From Arthrobacter sp. Soil762 (GTDB taxonomy: Bacteria > Actinomycetota > Actinomycetes > Actinomycetales > Micrococcaceae), in assembly GCF_001428335.1 (NCBI RefSeq), contig NZ_LMSG01000020.1, positions 78,078 to 142,077 of the forward strand: a stretch of DNA of 64,000 nucleotides, read 5' to 3'. This document shows positions 60,276-64,000 of this stretch, piece by piece (positions within the stretch are counted from its first letter, which is position 1; every line of letters starts with the position of its first letter). A model generated the notes under the pieces. It did not search any database and had not been told where the DNA came from. It was given only the letters and a program-made list of their open reading frames with translations. The position numbers and the translations under genes are program-made.

Positions 60276-61052
60276 TCAGCCGGCATACGCCAGGATCGAG
60301 AGGCTCCTGACGCCGTATTTCGTGGTCGCCGCACGGGCGCTGTCGGAGAGGAACTCATACGGATTCGTCCGGAGCGTTTCCAGCGCGAACCCGCTGCCGG
60401 CGATCAATTCCTGGTAGGTGCCTTCCTGCGTGGCGCCACCGATGCAGGCGGCCCAGAGATCAATGTTGCAGACAATCTGTTGGGTCAGCGGCCTTTCGGT
60501 GACGATATCGGCAACCGCCAGGCGTCCTCCTGGGCGCAGCACGCGTGCCGCTTCGCGGAAGACAGCGGCTTTGTCCGCTGACAGGTTGATGACGCCGTTG
60601 GAGATGATGCAGTCGAAGCTGGCGTCGTCGAAGGGGAGTTCTTCGATGTACCCGTGCGCGAAGGCGACCTGGGGAAAGCCGCCCTCTTTCCGCAGGCCGT
60701 CTGCCTTCTCCAGCTGCTCCTCGGTCATGTCAAGGCCCACCACCTGGCCGCCGGATCCCACCGTGACGGCGGCGGCGAAGACGTCCATCCCCGAACCTGA
60801 GCCCAGGTCCAGGATTTTTTCTCCGGGCTTGAGGTCCGCCAGGTCGAAAAAATATCCCACCCCGGCGAAGGACTCGACGGCGGCGGCAGGGATCGCGTCC
60901 AGCAGCCAGGCCGGGTAGCCCAGCTGCTCCGCAAGACCGCGTCCCATCTTGAAGTGGTACTTGCCGGCGGGGTTTTGGGCCACCGCCCGATAGACCTGCT
61001 TGACCTTGTCCTCAAGCTCGCTTCGGTCAACTGCAACTGTTCCCATGTCCAT
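60276..61052 (-). CDS. SAM-dependent methyltransferase, ArsM-like
   Basis: A 258-residue class I methyltransferase with the SAM motif ILDLGSGSGMDVFAAAV (about 80-96), VVGLDMTEEQLEKA, and DCIISNGVINLSADKAAVFR. It resembles arsenite methyltransferase (ArsM) in layout, including the C-terminal LWAACIGGATQEG block. However, the Cys conserved in the SNCVINL motif of ArsM is Gly here, and no first-domain arsenic-binding Cys is visible. Arsenite methylation is therefore doubtful. It lies 15 bases downstream of the OsmC gene, in one operon. Start at ATG 61052 (or 61046). Confidence 0.8.
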   Translation of the reverse strand: MDMGTVAVDRSELEDKVKQVYRAVAQNPAGKYHFKMGRGLAEQLGYPAWLLDAIPAAAVESFAGVGYFFDLADLKPGEKILDLGSGSGMDVFAAAVTVGSGGQVVGLDMTEEQLEKADGLRKEGGFPQVAFAHGYIEELPFDDASFDCIISNGVINLSADKAAVFREAARVLRPGGRLAVADIVTERPLTQQIVCNIDLWAACIGGATQEGTYQELIAGSGFALETLRTNPYEFLSDSARAATTKYGVRSLSILAYAG

Positions 61053-61067
61053 GGCTCTACCCGTGCT

Positions 61068-61634
61068 TCATACGATTTTGAGGGTGGTTTCAACCGGAAC
61101 CGGGTTGGCCAGGCAGTCGCGGACCGGTGACGTGTCCTGGACATACCGGCACAGGGACTGAAGCTGCTCCGGGGTGGCATTCGGGCTGGAGACCCGCGCC
61201 TGCGCACGGATGGCGGTGAATCCGGGCCGAGGTCCTTCGAGGCCGAGGAAGGGCCGAACATCCAGATCGCCTTCGACGTGGAACTCCAGTGAACTGATCT
61301 CTATACTCTGGGCGGCCGCATTGGCCGCGTATCCGACGGCGTAGCAGAAGCCCAGGGCCTGCAGCAGCAGTTCGACGGCGTTGGGTCCAGCGTTGTTTCC
61401 GAGGAGCACGGGAGGTTCGTCACCCTCGATCGTGAAGTCTCCGGTCCGCGTGGTGTCGGGTTCCCCCGCATGGGTGAATCCCAGGATCTTTCCCGAGTTG
61501 TGGGTGCCGTCGCGCCAGGTGCTGGTGGCTCTGAACGTAAAGCTGCCCTGGGTGGGATCTGCCTGGATCGCATCGATGGTCCCCAGTAGCTGGTCGACGT
61601 CAATGCCATTGCGGATGGTCGCTGTCGATCCCAT
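61068..61634 (-). CDS. OsmC family protein
   Basis: A 188-residue OsmC/Ohr-superfamily protein. Conserved regions are NNAGPNAVELLLQALGFCYA (first reactive Cys, about 117) and LQSLCRYVQDTSPVRDCLAN (second Cys near residue 175). The family reduces organic hydroperoxides or handles reactive sulfur. It is first in an operon with the methyltransferase and divergent from the ArsR-rhodanese gene, which likely represses it. The rhodanese link points to sulfane sulfur or thiol stress more than classical peroxide stress. Confidence 0.85.
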   Translation of the reverse strand: MGSTATIRNGIDVDQLLGTIDAIQADPTQGSFTFRATSTWRDGTHNSGKILGFTHAGEPDTTRTGDFTIEGDEPPVLLGNNAGPNAVELLLQALGFCYAVGYAANAAAQSIEISSLEFHVEGDLDVRPFLGLEGPRPGFTAIRAQARVSSPNATPEQLQSLCRYVQDTSPVRDCLANPVPVETTLKIV

Positions 61635-61688
61635 CGCACTTCGCCTCCTTTCCGGGTTGTCCCGGGGTCCGTGGGGCGGCCCCGGTGG

Positions 61689-61749
61689 TATTCAAGTGAA
61701 TACTTGAATATCACACCCGGTGGGTATATCTTGTCAAGTACCTACTTGA
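61689..61749. promoter_or_regulatory. Two ArsR-type operators in the osmC/arsR divergent region
   Basis: TATTCAAGT-GAAT-ACTTGAATA (61689-61710) is a 9-bp perfect inverted repeat with a 4-base spacer. TCAAGT-ACCT-ACTTGA (61734-61749) repeats the same half-sites with the same spacing. ArsR/SmtB proteins bind such repeats. The sites flank the expected start points of both divergent genes, so one repressor can silence both. Confidence 0.78.
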
Positions 61750-61772
61750 ATATGATTTGCGGAGGATCGGGC

Positions 61773-62462
61773 ATGAGTGACAGGCCGGCAAAGGACAAGC
61801 TCTTTGATGCATTTGCTTCCGTGGCCAAGGTCCTTGGCAGTGGTCGGCGCGCCGAGATAGTGGATGTCCTGGCCCAGGGTGAGCGCCCGGTGGACGAAAT
61901 TGCCGAGGAAATCGGGCAGAGTATTGCGAATACTTCGCAGCATCTTCAGCAGCTCCTGCGGGTAGGCCTGGTGCGCACCCGTCGCGAAGGAACGCGGATC
62001 CATTACCGCCTCAGCGGCACCGCGGTCACGCGACTCTGGGCGGCCGTGCGGGAGGTTGCATCCGAGCATGTCGCAGAACTCGACGAACTCGCCGAGGCCT
62101 ACCTGGGGGACAGGGCGGCCTTGGACTCCCTGACCCGGACTGAGCTGACCAACCGAATGGCCGCCGGAGATGTCGTAGTTCTCGATGTGCGGCCTGAGCA
62201 CGAATTCCGCTCTGGCCACATCCCGGGCGCGGTTTCGGTTCCTGTCCGAGAGCTGGCGGGGCGGATGAGGGACCTGCCGCACGGCCGCATCATCGTGGCG
62301 TACTGCCGCGGACAGTACTGCGTGTTCGCCGACGAGGCGGTTCGGACGCTGCGGGAACAGGGTATGCCTGCCGTCAGGCTCGAGGAGGGCTATCCCGAGT
62401 GGGCTGAGGCCGGGCTGCCAGTCGAGGCTGGCGCGCCGCGCAAATCCGGCGCACCGGGATAG
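61773..62462 (+). CDS. ArsR family regulator fused to a rhodanese domain
   Basis: A 229-residue fusion. Residues about 8-95 form an ArsR winged helix (IAEEIGQSIANTSQHLQQLL, RVGLVRTRREGTRIHYRL). Residues about 125-215 form a rhodanese domain (VVVLDVRPEHEFRSGHIPGA, then the active-site loop AYCRGQYCVFADEAV with the catalytic Cys). Such proteins are thought to sense persulfide or other thiol chemistry through the rhodanese Cys. ATG 61773 follows GGAGG. Two inverted-repeat operators upstream make autoregulation likely. It is divergent from osmC and tail-to-tail with the MFS gene. Confidence 0.9.
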   Translation: MSDRPAKDKLFDAFASVAKVLGSGRRAEIVDVLAQGERPVDEIAEEIGQSIANTSQHLQQLLRVGLVRTRREGTRIHYRLSGTAVTRLWAAVREVASEHVAELDELAEAYLGDRAALDSLTRTELTNRMAAGDVVVLDVRPEHEFRSGHIPGAVSVPVRELAGRMRDLPHGRIIVAYCRGQYCVFADEAVRTLREQGMPAVRLEEGYPEWAEAGLPVEAGAPRKSGAPG

Positions 62463-62489
62463 CCGCGGCGTCCGAAATCGGCGGGGCAC

Positions 62490-63773
62490 TCAGTTATGGG
62501 GTGTTGTACGTTGTGACCAGACCACGACGGGAATCAGAAGGAGGGACAGGACGCCTCCGGCCAGGGACAGAACGGCGTAGCTGGTGCCGGCGACGACGAC
62601 TCCGGACAGGGCGCCGCCTGTTGCGCCGGCAAGGGCGATGAGGACATCAATGGAGCCTTGTATCTTGGCCCTGGTTTCGAGCGGGGTGGCGTCGACGATG
62701 AGGGCCGTGCCGCTGATCAGGCCGAAGTTCCAGCCCAGTCCGAGCAGCGCGAGTGCGATCATCAGTTGCCCCATGGATTGCGCAGGGGCCGTGGCCGCAA
62801 CGATCCCGGCTGCCAGGAGCGTCACGCCCGCGGCGACAGCCATGGGGACCCGGCCGAGCCGGTCGACGAGGACGCCGGTGATCAGCGAGGGCAGGTACAT
62901 GAAGCCGATATGGATGCCGATCACAACTCCGACTTCGGTCAGGCCGTGACCGTGCGACTGCATGTGGACCGGGGTCATGGTCATGATGGCGACCATCGCA
63001 ATCTGGGTGAGGACCATGACGGTGGTGCCGACGGCGACACCGCGGTTGTTCCCCGGCGGTTCCGGGGTGGACTGCGAATCGGTGGCCGGGGCAGTCTCCG
63101 CCCGGTCCTGGGCACTGATCGCGGTAGCCAGTAGGAGCGGGTCGGGCCGCAGCCAGAAATACAACACCAGGCCCGCGAAGGCGTAGGCGACTGAGGCGAG
63201 CAGGAACGGTCCGGTCAGGGCCGGGATGCCCAAGGCTGTGGCGAATGCGCCCATCGGGGTGACCAGGTTCGGTCCGGCAACGGCGCCGAGTGTTGTGGAC
63301 ACCATGGCCAGGCTGACTGCGGTGGCGCGCCGCCGGGGTGGTGCGAGGTCGGTTCCGGCGTACCGTGCCTGCAGGTTGGTGGCCGTTCCGGCACCGTAGA
63401 CGAGAAGGGCAATGAATAACAGGACAACGCTGTCCGTTACCGCTGCCAGGACGACGCCGGCTGCTCCGATGCCGCCGGCGATGAATCCCGAGGCCAGGCC
63501 GGCACGGCGGCCCCGGCGCTGGGAAATCCGTCCGACCAGGAAGGCCGCCCCGGCTGAGCCGAGCGTGAATAGTGCCGCCGGGATGCCTGCCAGCCCTGCG
63601 GTGCCGAGCATCTGCTGGGCCAGAAGGGCGCCGACGGTGACGCCGGCGGCGAGACCGGCCCCTCCGAAAATTTGGGAAATGATGACGACGGCGAGGGTGC
63701 GCCGATAGAGCGCATGGCGGCGCTCCGGGGAAAAGGAGTAGGACTGGACCAGTTTTTCTGGGATCTGCTGCAC
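62490..63773 (-). CDS. MFS transporter
   Basis: A 427-residue major facilitator with about 12 hydrophobic segments, with VGRISQRRGRRAGLASGF after segment 2 and GVLVDRLGRVPMAVAAGV as its second-half counterpart. A Gln/Thr/Pro-rich loop (about 205-230) separates the halves. Drug/proton antiporter-like, probably an exporter. The start is uncertain: GTG 63773 lies 8 bases after the rhodanese stop and gives a normal N-terminus, while ATG 63824 would add an Arg-rich stretch overlapping that gene. It is probably co-transcribed with the rhodanese gene at the right edge. Confidence 0.82.
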   Translation of the reverse strand: MQQIPEKLVQSYSFSPERRHALYRRTLAVVIISQIFGGAGLAAGVTVGALLAQQMLGTAGLAGIPAALFTLGSAGAAFLVGRISQRRGRRAGLASGFIAGGIGAAGVVLAAVTDSVVLLFIALLVYGAGTATNLQARYAGTDLAPPRRRATAVSLAMVSTTLGAVAGPNLVTPMGAFATALGIPALTGPFLLASVAYAFAGLVLYFWLRPDPLLLATAISAQDRAETAPATDSQSTPEPPGNNRGVAVGTTVMVLTQIAMVAIMTMTPVHMQSHGHGLTEVGVVIGIHIGFMYLPSLITGVLVDRLGRVPMAVAAGVTLLAAGIVAATAPAQSMGQLMIALALLGLGWNFGLISGTALIVDATPLETRAKIQGSIDVLIALAGATGGALSGVVVAGTSYAVLSLAGGVLSLLLIPVVVWSQRTTPHN

Positions 63774-63781
63774 AGCCGGGC

Positions 63782-64000
63782 CTATGCGGTGGCGGTCAGG
63801 TCGACGTCGCCGCTGGCGCGCCATTCAAGGACGCCTTCATCCATGGCGTAGGCGTCGATGCCCTGCCCGCGCATCAGACGTGCCGCATCACGGGCGAGCA
63901 GGCAGAATTCGCCCCGGCAATAGACGATGACCCTCCGATCCCGCGGAACTTCCCCGATCCGGGAGGCCAGCCCGTCCAGGGGAATCGATGCCGCTCCCGG
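63782..64000 (-). CDS. Rhodanese-domain protein, 5' part beyond window
   Basis: The visible 72 C-terminal residues read GAASIPLDGLASRIGEVPRD, the active-site loop IVYCRGEFCLLARDAARLM, and end YAMDEGVLEWRASGDVDLTA. They parallel the rhodanese half of the ArsR fusion at 61773 (AYCRGQYCVFADEA), so the full gene is probably a second ArsR-rhodanese fusion. The start is outside the window. The stop TAG is at 63782-63784, directly before the MFS gene. Confidence 0.8.
   Translation of the reverse strand, partial: PGAASIPLDGLASRIGEVPRDRRVIVYCRGEFCLLARDAARLMRGQGIDAYAMDEGVLEWRASGDVDLTATA

Noticed and set aside
60276..62462. Arsenic resistance operon
   Set aside because: ArsM-like and ArsR-like proteins are present, but the methyltransferase lacks a key Cys and the ArsR protein carries a rhodanese domain; no arsenite pump or reductase is seen.

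Overview
The window looks like a chromosome segment of a high-GC actinobacterium of the Arthrobacter/Pseudarthrobacter type. The evidence is the gene content: a glyA-soxBDAG operon, an Arthrobacter-type dimethylglycine oxidase, a mycothiol-dependent formaldehyde dehydrogenase and a DUF222-HNH protein. GTG and TTG starts are common. Short intergenic repeats of the form GGTTGAGCTTGTCGAAACC are scattered through it. This assignment is inferred from protein likeness alone.

Region 1 (1-31.6 kb) is a methylamine and one-carbon catabolic block. A BCCT carrier imports betaine. A Rieske oxygenase, a flavoprotein reductase and a Rieske ferredoxin demethylate it to dimethylglycine. Dimethylglycine oxidase gives sarcosine, and SoxBDAG gives glycine. 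GlyA and PurU handle the folate-bound C1 units. Free formaldehyde can go to HxlA/HxlB (ribulose monophosphate pathway) or to mycothiol-dependent formaldehyde dehydrogenase, a metallo-hydrolase and a formate dehydrogenase-like enzyme. A creatine transporter/creatinase pair supplies more sarcosine. Regulators of the GntR, IclR (two) and LuxR types sit among these genes, and palindromic operator candidates lie in several of the promoters.

Region 2 (32.5-37.2 kb) carries three GAF-ANTAR proteins and two small paralogous proteins sharing an LW-YY-GIGG motif, each starting inside the end of a GAF-ANTAR gene. I do not recognise the small family. A broken SGNH hydrolase and an alpha/beta hydrolase lipoprotein follow.

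Region 3 is a sialic acid/amino sugar system: a GntR regulator and nagB (37.3-38.9 kb), then nagA-nanE-nanK-nanA, an ABC importer with a fused permease-ATPase, a sialidase and a PfkB kinase (47.2-60.1 kb). Its two halves are separated by about 8 kb of accessory DNA (38.9-47.2 kb). That stretch holds a TnsA-like remnant, a multiply frameshifted HxlR gene, MepB, a secreted protein of unknown role, a C39-like lipoprotein, and deletion scars including an in-frame D-amino-acid oxidase/ABC binding-protein chimera.

Region 4 (60.3-64 kb) has a methyltransferase, an OsmC protein, an ArsR-rhodanese fusion with two clear operators, an MFS exporter and the end of a second rhodanese gene.

Across all regions, three clusters of an 11-bp core (GTGAGAGAGCG) recur at gene 3' ends with an exact 32-bp period. 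I found no tRNA, rRNA or CRISPR array.
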